The notes under the pieces: generated by a model
Database searches by the model: none
What the model was told of the DNA's origin: nothing
Seen by the model: only the letters and a program-made list of their open reading frames with translations
Made by a program: the position numbers and the translations under genes
Shown here: piece after piece, positions 1 through 12,467 of the stretch
Position numbering within the stretch: the first letter of the stretch is position 1
Layout of the letters: every line of letters begins with the position of its first letter
Source of the DNA: Campylorhamphus procurvoides
Lineage: Eukaryota > Chordata > Aves > Passeriformes > Dendrocolaptidae
Direction: 5' to 3'
NCBI GenBank assembly: GCA_013396655.1
Contig: WBMV01003373.1
Coordinates: 124,001 to 188,000, forward strand
DNA length: 64,000 nt

Positions 1-2269
1 GACTGAAGTCAATCCACCACTTTTTAATTTTAATACTAAGAGGTTGTAAGCTTGGTATTTCCACATTTCATCTTAAAATGACGTCCAAATGACAGTCACA
101 ACTTGAAGTCAGATAACAAACACTGAAAGAGTAGGTGCTAGGGTAAAATGAGAAGCAGGTGGCCATGGAGTGGCCAATTCTTCATTTGCATGTAAGATGT
201 GAAAGATGCATAAAAATAAACATAGGTTTAAATTATTTATGCTAACCACCATTAGAAAGAGCAAGAAACTTTGAAAAACATTGAGCATGACAAGAAAAAT
301 ATGGATTTTTTTTTTTCTCAACGAGCAGATTTCTGTTTTTCAAAGGACAGAATTCTGAAAGTTATAAGAATGAAGTGAGGTAGAGGCTGGCACAGGTGGA
401 GAGAAGTCACCAGAGATTAGAGGTACTCTTTCTGCCAGGGTTGTCTACCAAATGGGTCTGGAAGAAAAGGACTACATAAAGTCTTCAAGAGAGCCTGGCT
501 TTGCTTATAGTCTTAAAATACAAAGAGCTATATGCCAAGTCTTTTTGTATATTTTAACTCTTGCCATGGCAGAGTTAAAAGAGCCTACTGTGTGGTTCTG
601 TTCCCAGCAAATTATATTCTGTCAGATTTGCAACCTGCTCTTCACCACTGCAGAGAGTGCCTAAATGTTCTACAGTCAATAAATCTGTGAAACTGTGGTG
701 TGAGTGACTGTAGTAAATTGAAGTGCACTGAACAGCAACATGCATTTAAAAATTAATCAAGTGACTGCCACTTGGCTTACACTATACAATATTTTGAATT
801 CTCTGCTTAGATGACCTCATAGGGGAAATGTTGCAAACCACAGGATACCGAGTGCTACTGGAGAGCCTGACTAAAGCTATAAGGACTTTCATTTGGACAC
901 TTCATCTGTATTTCCTAGCTAATTAGCAGGTTATATCTTTAGGTTTCAAAATTGCTATGGAAGACAATCAATATAGTACAATTCACACAAAGAACTTGTT
1001 CGTTTTTCTAATGGTATCAGTAGGTCGTTCCACAAGGCATGCCACATTCTGAAACCTTTACAGTTAAGTCAAGCATTACAGATGCACTTTCTGTTACTGG
1101 AATTTGTCACTGTTGGGGGAGCCATGATGAGTCTAACTTTACTTCTAAAGAAGGTCTCAGCTTCCTTGGCGATGCTTAAGTTCCTTGAATGAAGAAACAT
1201 ATAGCAGAGGGAGAAAGAAGAGTTATCTCATTTTAAGAGGCCAAACTATCCAAAGAAATCTTGGGGAAGTTTAGGTGGATGTGGATTGTTTTAAATGATG
1301 TGTCATGTCTCGTTAATAATCCATTCCTGGAATATGTTGATGTAATTAATACTTCCCTGTATTTATTTAGGTCCAGATTTGTTAAGGGGAGGATTGAAAA
1401 ATGTCTCTTGCTTTAATAAATATCATCTACCATCTTCTCTGTTACCTTGTTTGAAGTGGCAAGTTAGACTTCTGAGATTTGTCAGGCACTGAAAGGGTTG
1501 AGTCAGACATGCTGTCTTGCTGTCAGCCTCAACTGTCTGCTCTGCACCAAACACATGTGCTGCCGTCAGGCTTTTCACCGGATACTGTTGACATGAAATT
1601 GTTGATCACTCCGTCTATGATTAATCTGGTCATTAATTAATATTTGGATTTTTAAATTAATACTATAATGGACTATATAACCATTTATCTCTATATATGA
1701 TCCCATTATTAATTATGAGAATTTTTAATTTCTTGTAATTAATTTATTACATTATCTGCTTATGAGCTTAACTTGTTCACTTAATTAATAGTTTTCTACT
1801 TTAAAAGTTTTATGCATTGCTTCTTTGCATCACTATTTTATGAATCAGTTTTAGATATTATTGATCAAACACAGCATTTTCACAGAGGACTTGATTATTA
1901 TAACACCACCAACTACAAACATCTTTCATTCCAGCAATTAATTTTATTCTATTCTTATCCCTGAAACACCTTTATTCTTCCCAAACTTAGGCCTTTCATA
2001 TTTTTGCATTATTCATTAACACTATTCCTATTGAAGCAGGCGTGTCATACCCACAAAATTTTCTTCTACCAATCTCACTTGACGTACTCCTCCACCAGAT
2101 AGTCCTCAGCCCACCCCAGCTAACAAAGATTTGTTCTTCTCTACTACATTTCAGAACAAGCCTCACTTTTCCCTCCTGAATGACCCATTTCTCAGAAACA
2201 CACTGGCGGTTTCTCATTTTATTTATTTTCTTAATTATATCTTTTTAAACTCTGAAAATCCATTCAGGA
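1..2269. other. Single-copy-looking AT-rich DNA, no gene seen
   Basis: No reading frame here is longer than about 75 codons and none resembles a known protein. I recognise no dispersed repeat. The only structure that stands out is the cluster of TAATTA-type motifs at about 1619-1790, listed separately. Confidence 0.6.
1619..1790. promoter_or_regulatory. Dense cluster of TAATTA/ATTAAT motifs (possible homeodomain-type sites)
   Basis: About 170 bp contain repeated TTAATTA, ATTAAT and TAATTT cores, for example around 1631-1641, 1655-1660, 1706-1714, 1737-1745 and 1780-1788. TAATTA is the classic core bound by many homeodomain proteins, so a cluster could mark an enhancer. It could also be plain AT-rich sequence. 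The sequence alone does not show function. Confidence 0.2.
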
Positions 2270-2727
2270 TGTTTGCATTTTGGGGTACGTCAATATAAGA
2301 AGGGCATCAACTATTAGAGTGTGTCCTGGGGAGGACAGACGTGAAAGGTCTCAAGACCAAGACTTATGAGAAGTGTCTGAGGTCCCTCAGCTTGTTCAGC
2401 CTAGAGGGTGGCTTCATCACAGTCTACAACTTCCTCAGGGCGGATTGCTGATCTCTGGTTTCTGGTGACAAGCATCAAGACACAAAGAACCTAAATGAAG
2501 TTGTGTCAGGGAAAGTTCAGCTCAAACATTAGGGAAAGGTTCTTCACTGAAAGGGAAGTTGGTCACTGAAACAGGCTCATCAGGGAAGTGGTCATGGCTT
2601 GACAAACTTTAAGGAGTGCCTGGATGATGCCCTTGGTCATGCAGTTTAGGGTTAGGTGGTCCTGCAAACAGCAGGGACTTGTACTCAATAATCTGTATGT
2701 GTGCCTTCCAATTTATTATATTCTATA
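2270..2727 (+). mobile_element. CR1 LINE fragment, 3' end, sense orientation
   Basis: This is a truncated non-LTR retrotransposon of the CR1 family. It begins in the stretch equivalent to 'ataagaag.gcatcaactattagagtgtgtcc' of other avian copies. It continues through the C-terminal ORF2 region ('ttcagcctagaggg', 'tctacaacttcctc', 'aggttcttcactga', 'gggaagtggtca') and ends in the 3' tail near 'ttattatattctat'. Several frameshifts and deletions leave no open frame, so it is inert. It shares its 3' end layout with the copies at 28.1, 38.3 and 46.7 kb, suggesting one CR1 subfamily. Confidence 0.85.
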
Positions 2728-4294
2728 TAAGTAAATCAAATTAATTTAAGGACAAAATTACCTTGTAAGAATGTTAAATCATTGTAATAGTGAAGGATTT
2801 CAAAACTGACTCTGACAATTTATCATGGAAATGCTTTCAGCACTACCTACCCTTCTAAATTTACAAATCTTCAGGTTTAGTTCTCCCTCTAACTTCAAAT
2901 ATAGGAACCTTAGTTAGTCTTAAAGCAATGTTGGAATAAGAAATTAATGAAGCTTTTACATAGTTCTGCACCTTCAGAGTTTTATGTTTTAATACGTAGC
3001 TGGTTTAAATACATGAAATTAATGCTGCTAAAATCAATACAGTTTATAGTTGTTTAATATCTCTTTAATATTTGTTGATTTCTTAGGGTGTATTTGTCTT
3101 TTTAAACCAGCTTCTCTACAATTGCATGGGATTTTAACAGGGTTTGTTTTTTGGTTTGTTTTTTTTTACAAATACAAAATCATAAAGGATCATATCTCGT
3201 TATCTTCTTTCTATACTACTCGTACTTCAGCAGATTTGTAGGCTCTCTGTCCCTTTCCTTGAATTTTTATGTTGAAGCTCTTCCCAAAGTTTGCACATGT
3301 GAAAGTATTAAAAAAAAACCCACTCAAAAATATAAATGTCTCAAGTAGACTATCACATTAAAAATATTATTTTTTATCTATTGGCTGATGGCATTATTTT
3401 GGGATTCTGTGACTTGCTTAACTAAGCCATCAACTGAAATTGTGGTGATGACATTCCAAAAACATATTTTAGGTGCAACATTTTAGAGATGCAACACGCC
3501 TATTAACTGACTCTTTAGCATCCTTAAATAGCCTTATTTTAGCAATAAAATCTCCCAATAGTTGAAAATATCTTTGAAATTTCAAACAAGTTTCAAGGTA
3601 TTTAATTAAATTTTTCACTTTATTTTTGGTTGCTTGTAGGCCCTTGGGAACAAAAATGCAAAAAAAAATATTTGGAAAACTAAAAATTATAACGAAGTAA
3701 TTTAGGTAGCAAATTGGCACAAAAAATTCCTCAATACACAATCTTCAGAATCCTGTTAATGTGGCACTCTAATTTATAAATGCTACTGAGTATTTTTATG
3801 CTTACAAATAAAACAGGAAGCCAGTTTGATTCACTTCTAAAATATTCTTCCCTGATTCTTAGATAACTTAGAGATCATCTTTTAAAGTAAAATAAGTGAC
3901 ATTCTATAAAACATCACCACCTAATAGTTAAGAGCTCTTGGTATGTATGTTCCCTTTCCATAAAAGAGGGAATGATTTTCAAAAGGAGTACTGATACTTA
4001 GGTTGCAACGACTTGGAAGAACAGTAGAAAATTTGACAGAGCAATATTGCTAAGTTGTTGCCTGTATATGCCCATATAGATACAACTTTATAATAATATT
4101 TTCATAATTTTCAAGGTTTTAAAAAAACGGTGAGTTTTTTAGGTATTTGCACTCTGCTTTTCTGAACAAAAAAAACACCCATGGTGAATTTAAAGATTCA
4201 TGGCTGCACAATAATGAAGAATCAAACATGGAAGTATAAATCCAAACAGCAATTTATTGCCATTAGGTTATGATTAGGATTGCAAATCTAAAAT
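2728..4294. other. Single-copy-looking DNA, no gene seen
   Basis: AT-rich sequence with short T and A runs. The longest frame (3469-3741, minus strand, 90 codons) has no recognisable domain and is rich in Phe, Ile and Lys, as expected by chance here. No dispersed repeat recognised. Confidence 0.55.
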
Positions 4295-4568
4295 AACACT
4301 GGTCACAGTACAGATTTCTGAGGAACACATCACTGATGTCCATCAGGACTCTGAGACATTGATCAGTACCCTCTGCATGAAACCATCCAATTGATTTCTT
4401 ATCCATCCAACAGTCCAACCATTGAATCCATACCTCTCCAATTTAGAGAGAAGGATGTTGTGGGGCAGCTTGCCAGAGGCTTTACAGAAGTCCAGATAAA
4501 TTACGTTTGTAACCCTTTCCTTGCCCACTGAGGCTGTCACTCCATCATAAAAAGCTAGTAGGTTGTGC
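4295..4568 (-). mobile_element. CR1 LINE fragment from the reverse-transcriptase core, antisense
   Basis: On the minus strand a 65-codon stretch (4343-4540) reads as part of a CR1 ORF2 reverse transcriptase. It includes the block VIYLDFCKA followed by [19 protein letters not shown] and WIRNQLDG, which matches the conserved 'YLDFxKAFDxVxHxxL' palm region in order and spacing. The aspartate-containing F-D pair after KA is altered (ASGKLPHN instead of AFDTVPHN), and flanking frames are broken, so it cannot code for a working enzyme. Both ends are truncated: the 3' tail is absent, which is unusual because most CR1 copies keep their 3' end. This suggests a later deletion. Confidence 0.8.
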
Positions 4569-7500
4569 AGAGATGTTAATTTCTAGTCTCTTCAGTCAAG
4601 AAAATCTGATAATTAACTGCACTAGTGCAAATAAAAACCTCCCTACTTCTTTTTACAGTTTATTAGTAGTGTTCCAACGATACCAGAATGTCACATCAGC
4701 AATATTCAAGGAATTTTAAACCACAAAGTACTAAAAAAGATAAATTACCAATAATGTGTTCTTTTCTTACACATAGGAAATATAACAATATAGTATTGTC
4801 TGCTAATGCAGGAACTATAGTGTTTGAGAGAACACTTTTTCTTAAAAACATTTTTAACTTTCAATTTTCTAAATGTGGGGTGGCTATTAAGCAATTTATT
4901 TCCGTGTGTCCTTGAAAAATATTTTATTTTGAACAAAACACTTGATCTAAGGTACAAATCAAAATCCACAGCCAACAAATCAACAGATGTCCATGTAGTA
5001 AGAAAAACTGGATTTTAAATATTGCAAATAGCAAGTCTCCACCAACCATATCAGGTAGAACCAGCTATTTTAGGGAAAAGGCAATGTATTTTCATACTTT
5101 AATAGTTGCAGTTTGTTTCTGCCTTTGACTTTTAAAGCAAGAAAAATACAAACAAATTATTTGGGTTTGGAATGAGTTCCAATTAATTTTTTCCTTTTTT
5201 GAAATGCTAACCAGGTTCTTGTTTACCCTTTTCTTTAGCTAATAAAAAGTTCATATTTTCACAATGGATTTATGAGTCAACTTAGTGATTACTACAGAAA
5301 TAATCACTGGAGCAATTATAAAGTCATTAACAATAAAATTATGCCTTTATTGTCAGCATGACAATTTCTCAAAGCATTGGAAGATTTTCCACCAAATATC
5401 CCATACTTATCATTAATTTCTTCATTTTTGAATAACATAATAAACCCCAAACCCTAAATCAATTCTGCAGCCCGAAAAATCAAGCAGATACAATTGAATC
5501 CACACTGGGAGACAGGAAAAAATGTGTTAGTCCAATACCCTGAAATTTTGCTTGGCGCAGTGCATCAGATTCAGCTTTTCTCTTCATGGTAAAATTGCAG
5601 CTGAGACAGAGTTTCTGTTCAAACAAATTTTCTAGACAAAACAGTTATCTTTGGTGGTATCCATAACCAATACTAAAAATGTTGCTCACGAGTCTCAGAT
5701 TCCCATTGTAAAAGATATGACTTTGAAGCATAGACAGTCTTTCATATTTGACTACTTTAATCACACTCTGATGAAGGGAAAAAGCAAGACAATATCCAAG
5801 AAGGATTCAGTCTCAATAAATGAGCAGGAAATACTTTCACTAATAAAGCAACAAAGCCATTGTCTCATTTAAAAATATTCTGTTCTTCCCCTTTTCAACA
5901 GCTGTTGGCTTCATGAAAGTTTAAAATAATTACCAAAACACTGGAGGGTTTGGGGGACTTTTATTGGGTTTGAATACCTCTATATTGTGTACACTTCTGT
6001 TGGTAATCTTGCTAACAATACAATCTCAAGACTATTATGCATTTTCTGTTAAAAACTTATTATAGCATGAAGGTTGTATATAGCACAGATATTTTATCTC
6101 ACTGAAGACCCATGTCAGCAGGGACATCAACACTATCCACTATCAAGAGAACTGTAGTGAAAACCAACTCTATGATACAATGCTTCATATTTAGGGCAGG
6201 ACGGGATCATATGAACTTTTGCCTTTCCAAAGAGAAACTTCCTATCCTTATCTACAGGTTAACAGAAAACACATTATACAAGCTACTAAGAAGTAAAACA
6301 GTTCTCCATTAATTCCTTAGCTGTTGAATGAATTAACGTTTATCTTGCAATTGACACTAAAATCAAAAGAGAACATGATATGTTACCAACACACAGTCCT
6401 AATTGCTGTGGAAAGGGAAAGCACATCAAAAGACCTCCTGCTTGGTGCTTGTCAAGACCACCAAAGTCATTTTGAGACACCTTTTTCTCAGACACTTTTA
6501 CTTCATCCAAATTCTGATCTGGGAGATTAGGTTTCACAGGATGACTTGCATTCTTAAAAGCAGTAAAACAGCACAGGAAATTGAAATTTTCACAACCTCT
6601 CTTACTTATCACTGCCGGAAAAAAAAATCATTTACTGTCAAGGAAAAAATTACTTGTTTGTAGTTAAAAAATACCAAAACTGTTAGAGGAAAGTCTGCTT
6701 TTGGGAAAAAAAAAAAAAGTGCATTATGAAGGTAAAACTCAGTGATCCTTAAAGGTACTAGAACTTAGGCTCATCATTTAAATTTTGTCTTTTTATGCTA
6801 TAATGAAGCACTAAATAAGCCTTTATATTATTCCAGCATTTTCTACTGAATATATTTTTTGTCTGAAACACTTCTCCATGGGAGCTTTATCTAAATCATA
6901 AACATTTAGAAGTTTCGGGGGAAAAAAAATAATTCCTTTGTTACACTTTAAATTGCTATTGAAATTTTTGGCAGGAAAGCCAAAAATACTCTATTTGACA
7001 TTGTGTCATACAAGGCACTGTATAAAGTCCTGAAGTAATTTCAAATCCATACTGTTCACATCATTATTCTGCTACAGCAATGCTTTCTGAGGTTACAGTT
7101 ATTCTTGAATTTTTAATTATATCTTATAGATTACAAATATATTATCAGAATTAAATGTCATTATCATTAGAAGTGCCAAATAAATAGCCTGAATTCTATG
7201 TAATTATTGACTCAGGAAATCAATAATCACTTAGTGATCCACCACTTTCTGAAGAAACAGTGTAAATATGAGAGAAGGTGCTTTCTAAAAATGAATACAA
7301 AAAGATCACATAGCATACCTGGTTAATCACCTCCATTCACTGTAAAGCAGTTGAACAGTGAGATATTGGAAATACATCTGTTACAAGCTGTTCTTTGTGC
7401 TCAGTCTCTGCACAGAGAAATTAAATCAGAGCCTGAATTTTGACTTTATGTATTCATAGCCTGCCATGACACAGCTACACCTACCTTTGCTGTAGACAGT

Positions 7501-8461
7501 AGACAGATGGGTGGAGAAAAACCTCACTAAACAAATAGCATAACCTTAAACTTCTGACTTGACTAAAAGTTTTTGTGTTAACGTTAGAAAGGACTGTGAA
7601 ATCCATGGTTACTTTTCATTTAAACAGCTAGATATTCTCCTTCTGACCACATCAAAGGTTGAACAACAGTCAAAATATGTCCTAAACGTTACAAAGCAAG
7701 ACTGATCTGAACACATTATTCTTTACAGGACAGACTTCTTTTCTATCTACCTTTTACAGTGCACAGGTACTTGTACATGTCAATGTAGGTAGTTTCCCTT
7801 CCCTCCACTTTCCATGGAGCATTACTGCTATGCAAATGAATCAAATGGGAGTGCAGTCCAAGTGTAAAGTGAAGGGGAAAAAGCAGGTGAGATACACTGA
7901 AGTGCAACAGAATAGGTTGTACTCAAGTGTTCTGTATTAAGTATATAAAGGATACTTTTTGATAAATGAAAGTCAAATCTTTCCCGTATATGATGAGGAA
8001 GAGGAGCATAACATTTTTTTCTTCACAGTGGTCAGTAAGGAATTTTCATTACAAATAAATCTAAAACTTAACACAGCAGGCAATCTGCCTTCAGTTATGT
8101 TGTTTCCTTTGAAACATCTATAACAAGTTTCTGAGCAGCTGCAGCATGCTACAATTCATCTTATCAAGACTGATGTCTCTCAGACCACTGAATTCCTTGG
8201 TCTCATCATATAACTTACATCAAAAAAAAAAACCAGTAGACTTTTCTTTTAGAGAAGATTGTGGTTTAAGCAATTCTTTGTTAAGAAGTTCAAAAGAGTA
8301 GCTGCCTGATGAACATAAATTTCTCTGTTGATTAGCAACAGCTGATGGGGAATATTCTAGTATTTATTCTACTACAAGAAAAAAAACTCTACTGAAAACA
8401 CATCTGGACAGAAAATGTGTCATGTGTGTCTTTTTACTGCGTTCTTAATTTCATTGAATGA
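4569..8461. other. Single-copy-looking DNA, no gene seen
   Basis: Nearly 3.9 kb without a recognisable gene, LINE or LTR. Reading frames reach at most 90 codons. A 13-base A run lies near 6706-6718. An ancient degraded repeat could be hidden here and would need a profile search to see. Confidence 0.5.
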
Positions 8462-8526
8462 CTTAAAAGATTGGACTTGATAATCTCAGAGGTCTTTTCA
8501 AATCTAATTGATTCTGCGATTCTGTA
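8462..8526 (+). mobile_element. CR1 LINE 3' tail, short and old
   Basis: Only the last ~65 bp remain: 'ttggacttgataatctcaga', then 'ggtcttttca', then 'gattctgcgattctgt'. This is the CR1 3' terminus in sense orientation, with the degenerate 8-bp-type units at the very end. Extreme 5' truncation is normal for CR1. The low identity of the tail suggests an old insertion. Confidence 0.75.
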
Positions 8527-10023
8527 AAATGTGATCTTCCCAAATGTCAGTATGAAACGAGATTTCTGGATCTTAAAGGCATTTCTTCTTCCAGGAAGGT
8601 TTCAGAACTAGCAGTTTTCTTAATATCTATATGGCAGGCCTATCTAAAGGATAAAGCTATCTTTTCTTTCTCTTTGCCCATCCACTTCAGCCAGCAGTCA
8701 GTGCACCCTTGAAATTGGGCTGGCAATTCCATAGGGAATCCTTTCATCTCCATGTCATTATGAAGGTAGTAACATTATTTCATGGCTTGTGTACTCTAGT
8801 ATTGCTGGAGGTACCAAATTTCTCTTTTTTTAGGATTGACACAGAACATATTCTGCCCTTTTACATTTTCCTCCCACTCCCTATCCCCTTTCCTAATTTA
8901 CTCTCTTTTCTGGACATTTCACTTAGCATGTAAAGCCCTAAATCATTCCTGGAGCATACTCCCTTCTCAGCTGCTTATAGAACAATAGATCAAGAACAAA
9001 GATGCTTGTACAGTTGTGCAGGGCAGAGATATGTATTAAAACTTCAGGTTTGATACCCATTAAATATTTCAACCCCCAATACAAGTAATGAGGAATTATG
9101 TCCTTTTGTCATCACATGTCTGCATGTAAAGGTCAGTCTTGAAGACAGTTTAGATTGATGAGGATAATCAGTTCAGAAGACAAGGCAATAGTTCACAGTG
9201 GTTACAAGCAAAGCTGGAGAAATTTTGAATGTGTTGCAGTCTTCAAGAAGAGGAAAAATACCAATGAGGAAAAAATAGCGTATTGAACGGAACTCCGCAC
9301 TAAAGCAGAAGAAGATTATGCTGTTCAGATCAGAAGGCAGAGAACATACAGCCACAAAGTAATGACTTGATTCAAGAGTAACATCCAAGTCCCACTGTTT
9401 AACTATTAAAAAGCAAAGCAAACAAGCAAAAATCCAAACCAACGCACACATTCTACAGCTACTTGAATTCAATGTTTTCTCTGAAGTGTAAAGAGGACAA
9501 AAAAAAAACCAAACAAAAGCCAAAAACCCACCTCAACAAACAAAACACATATACCGCGCACAACACCCACAAAAACAGCCAAACATTTTGAGATAGAAGT
9601 TCTCTAAGAAGTTACTGAATGTATTTCCAGACACTCTTGAGTAGAAAAGAGCTTTTTTTAACCTGATCTCAAAATCGTTTCACATAGTTTACTTCTTTTA
9701 TTATATTTACATTCTCTTATGATGTACTTTATGCTAGTGTAAATGCCTCTTGCAGGAACAGATTCAGTAAGTAGTACACCGCATTCTGTTGTGTTTGGAT
9801 GAGGAGGCTCCAAATATCCCACTCAGACCAATTCTTGACAAGAAAGAATCCATCCCCGTCCCATCCCATCCCCAAGTTATTCCCAAACAAAAAAACTATG
9901 TCTGATACTATCTTTTCATCCCACATGTAGGTGGATTTTCCTGCCTTTGTTCTTTCATACATAGAACCAACACACTGAGAGGTATTCAAGAACAATAATC
10001 TACAACAACGCCCAGTAAAAGCA
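8527..10023. other. Single-copy-looking DNA, no gene seen
   Basis: The longest frame is 9173-9523 on the minus strand (116 codons). It is hydrophobic and Cys/Phe-rich with no recognised motif, and I regard it as chance. A short CCCATCC-type tract lies at about 9848-9873, and an A/C-rich stretch (CAAA-like) at about 9498-9560. Confidence 0.5.
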
Positions 10024-10172
10024 GCGTGGTCTGTTGCAAAGTGCACTGGACTGGGCCTCAGGAACTACAACTTTACTGGTTAGTGTGCACTGTCTTTTAG
10101 ACATCTGTCAGAAAAATCAATCCATCCTCCCTCAGTTTCATTACTTCTCCAAAAGGAAGAGATAATAATTTT
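10024..10172 (+). mobile_element. MIR-like (CORE-SINE) fossil, sense
   Basis: The order of blocks fits the tRNA-derived MIR SINE: 'agtgcactggactgggcctc' near the 5' part, then 'ctccctcagtttca', then 'aaaaggaagagataataat', which matches the typical 'cctcagtttcc...aaaatggggataataat' 3' half. MIR and relatives were active in early amniotes, so a copy in a bird would be very old and heavily mutated, as seen. The middle of the element is poorly preserved. A search with MIR profiles would settle it. Confidence 0.55.
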
Positions 10173-11282
10173 GAAAAAGGTTTGGAGTTAATTGTTGAAA
10201 AACATAATACATTAGTCATAGCTAGCTACCTGTTCTTCTAGTCTCCAAAGCAGCCAAGTATTCCCAAAGCTTAGTATTTTACACCTTAAAACATACAAGT
10301 TTTGCAGACATATTACACCATAGTCATGCCTCATAGTTTTAACATCCTGAGTTTCTACCCTTTCAGAGCAGGAGTGAAAAATAATTCCTCTAATGATCAT
10401 TTGTTTTGCTGACCCCTTCAGCAAGATGATCTAGAAAGTGAACACAGTTCTAATGCATTTCCCTCATCACAAAGGCAGGAGTCCTTTAAGATCTGTATTT
10501 GCCTTTATTTGTTTGTTTTTCGTTTGTTTGGTTTTGTGACATGGGTGTGAGTGGCTTGCTGTGGAGACTTTTTTGTTGCTTTAATGTTTAGAGAAACAAT
10601 TTAGAAGCTTTATATCAACTTTTTCCAGGACTTGAAGAAAAAGCTTGCTGTGTGCATAATAATTATTTCTCCTGCCACACATCTTCAGGTTTGTACATAT
10701 GCAGCAGCTTACAATTCCAACAAATTCAAGAGAGTGCTGATCATATAGTCCACTAACAGTGATCTATTTAATTCTGGGACAAGTGCTTATAATCAGTTTT
10801 CTGAATTATAGCAAGTATGCAAAGTCATTGTTTTAAAAAAACAACATTTTCTTCTTTGAAGATTAATTCAGTAATGTTGCCTCTCAGAGAGTAAGAACTG
10901 GACTGATTAAATTAAAAAAGTCTAAAAGTTAAAAGCATATTTACTGAAAACTTATATATTTGTGACTTGTTTGTACTAGAACCACTGAGTATTAGTAATA
11001 TATATGTCACAGTTTTCCCTTTCAATTATTTGAAATGTTAGGGCAGAACTTACTGCAGGAAGGACCTTCTGACATTGACTACTACTGATGAAACATAAAA
11101 GTAATTTTCTACTTTCTTTTCCTTGTGAAATATTCCCCCACTTTAATCACAAGAAGTAATGAGAAGGACTGAACAGGATGACATGACTCAAAACCCTTTA
11201 AGAGCAAAATGTGTCTATATACAGCCGAAAGGCCACCAGAATTAAAGCCCAAGTAGAATACAGTTTCATTCCCATAACAAAA
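10173..11282. other. Single-copy-looking DNA, no gene seen
   Basis: AT-rich, with a TTTG/GTTT-rich tract near 10507-10537. No reading frame above 70 codons with any recognisable content. Confidence 0.5.
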
Positions 11283-11643
11283 ATCACAGAATCACAGAAT
11301 AGGTCAGGTTGGAAGGGACCACAGTGGTTCATCTGGTCTGACCTCCCTGCTCAGTCAGGGTCGTCCTAAAAAACATTGCGCAGGGTTGCATCCAAACGGT
11401 TCTTGAATATCATCAGTGAGGGAGACTCCACAATCTCTCTGGGTAATCTGTTCCAGGGCATGGCCATTTGCACACTAAATGAGTTCTTCCTCATATTCAA
11501 GTAGACTTCCTGTGCACCATTTTCTGCCCATTGCCTCTTGCCCTATTGCTTGGCATCACCAAGAACAGCCTGACTCCATCCTCCTGACACTTTTCTTTCA
11601 GATACTTGAAGACATCGATGAGATCCCCTCTCGATTGCCTCTT
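11283..11643 (-). mobile_element. CR1 LINE 3' end, antisense
   Basis: Read on the minus strand, the 3' terminus lies at 11283 with tandem 'tcacagaa' units (11284-11300), followed by the complement of the CR1 tail ('caggttggaagggaccac') and the ORF2 C-terminus. The frames covering 11497-11827 include CR1-like peptide text such as DVFKYLKEKCQEDG and VMPSNRARGNGQK. The copy stops abruptly near 11643, where LTR-like sequence begins. Not functional. Confidence 0.85.
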
Positions 11644-11905
11644 GTAAAGTAACAGCAACAATATTAATAGCAAAGTGTACAAGAGAAAGGAACAATCCAC
11701 ATGCAAATGCACAAGAACTCCCAATATCTGAGTGTACCATCACAATCTGTGACCCAGAAAGGATCCCCTCCCCTGTCCCTGGAAAATTACGTGAGGTGCT
11801 ATAGAACAGCCTCCAGGACCTGGTCATGGTCCTTCCTGACTACTGTAAAAATTAACCCTGTCCTGGCCAGAACCAGAACATGTATTATACTTCTTAGTTC
11901 CACAA
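11644..11905 (-). mobile_element. Probable LTR remnant of an avian endogenous retrovirus-like element, antisense
   Basis: Sequence directly joined to the truncated CR1 has the look of a common avian ERVL-type LTR: 'acaatattaatag', 'gtgtacaagagaaaggaac', and at the far end 'aaattaaccctgtcctggcc'. I recognise the block order rather than exact identity. I see no clear TATAAA or AATAAA on the minus strand, so it is partial or decayed. No coding sequence is present. Confidence 0.45.
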
Positions 11906-12467
11906 GGACAAAAACAATCCCGTGCATTCTATTATTTTAAAATGAATAGAATTTTTTTAGATTAGTTTTTTTGTTGCTTTGAAGTGAATTGGTTCAAAGT
12001 TTCTTAAAGTATGATAGGCACTGAAGACAATACCACCACCTTCTTTTCTGCTGTGCTAGAATAGTCTTGGGAAATATTGTTAATATAGCAAGTCTTCATT
12101 AGTTTAGACAGTCTCTCACATAGAATTTTTTTTCAACAACAAATAAAGTAGCAAGTTCATCATTTTGTGAACTTGGAGCACTTTTCAAAGAAATGAGTAC
12201 ATTTTTCATGTTCTCCTATATTAAAATGCTGGTTACAAGACATTATCAATCTTTCTGAGTCATAAAAACCCATATTTTATTAATTACTGTATTTTGTAAT
12301 CTAATATATACAAATGCTCTTTCTCCACAATATGGAGATGCACCAAGTAATATGCTAGTATAGATTTCATTCGTACTGTAGAGGTATTTAGGAACCACAG
12401 TAGAAGTCCCCTTTCATGTTATAAGTAATCCTGATGATTCCAATTAAATTTCATTTTATACACCATA
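11906..12467. other. Single-copy-looking DNA, no gene seen
   Basis: AT-rich sequence without recognised repeats or frames of note. Confidence 0.5.

Noticed and set aside
9173..9523. 116-codon minus-strand frame, hydrophobic and Cys/Phe-rich
   Set aside because: No recognised domain. Composition fits random AT-rich DNA, and no splice or promoter context supports it.
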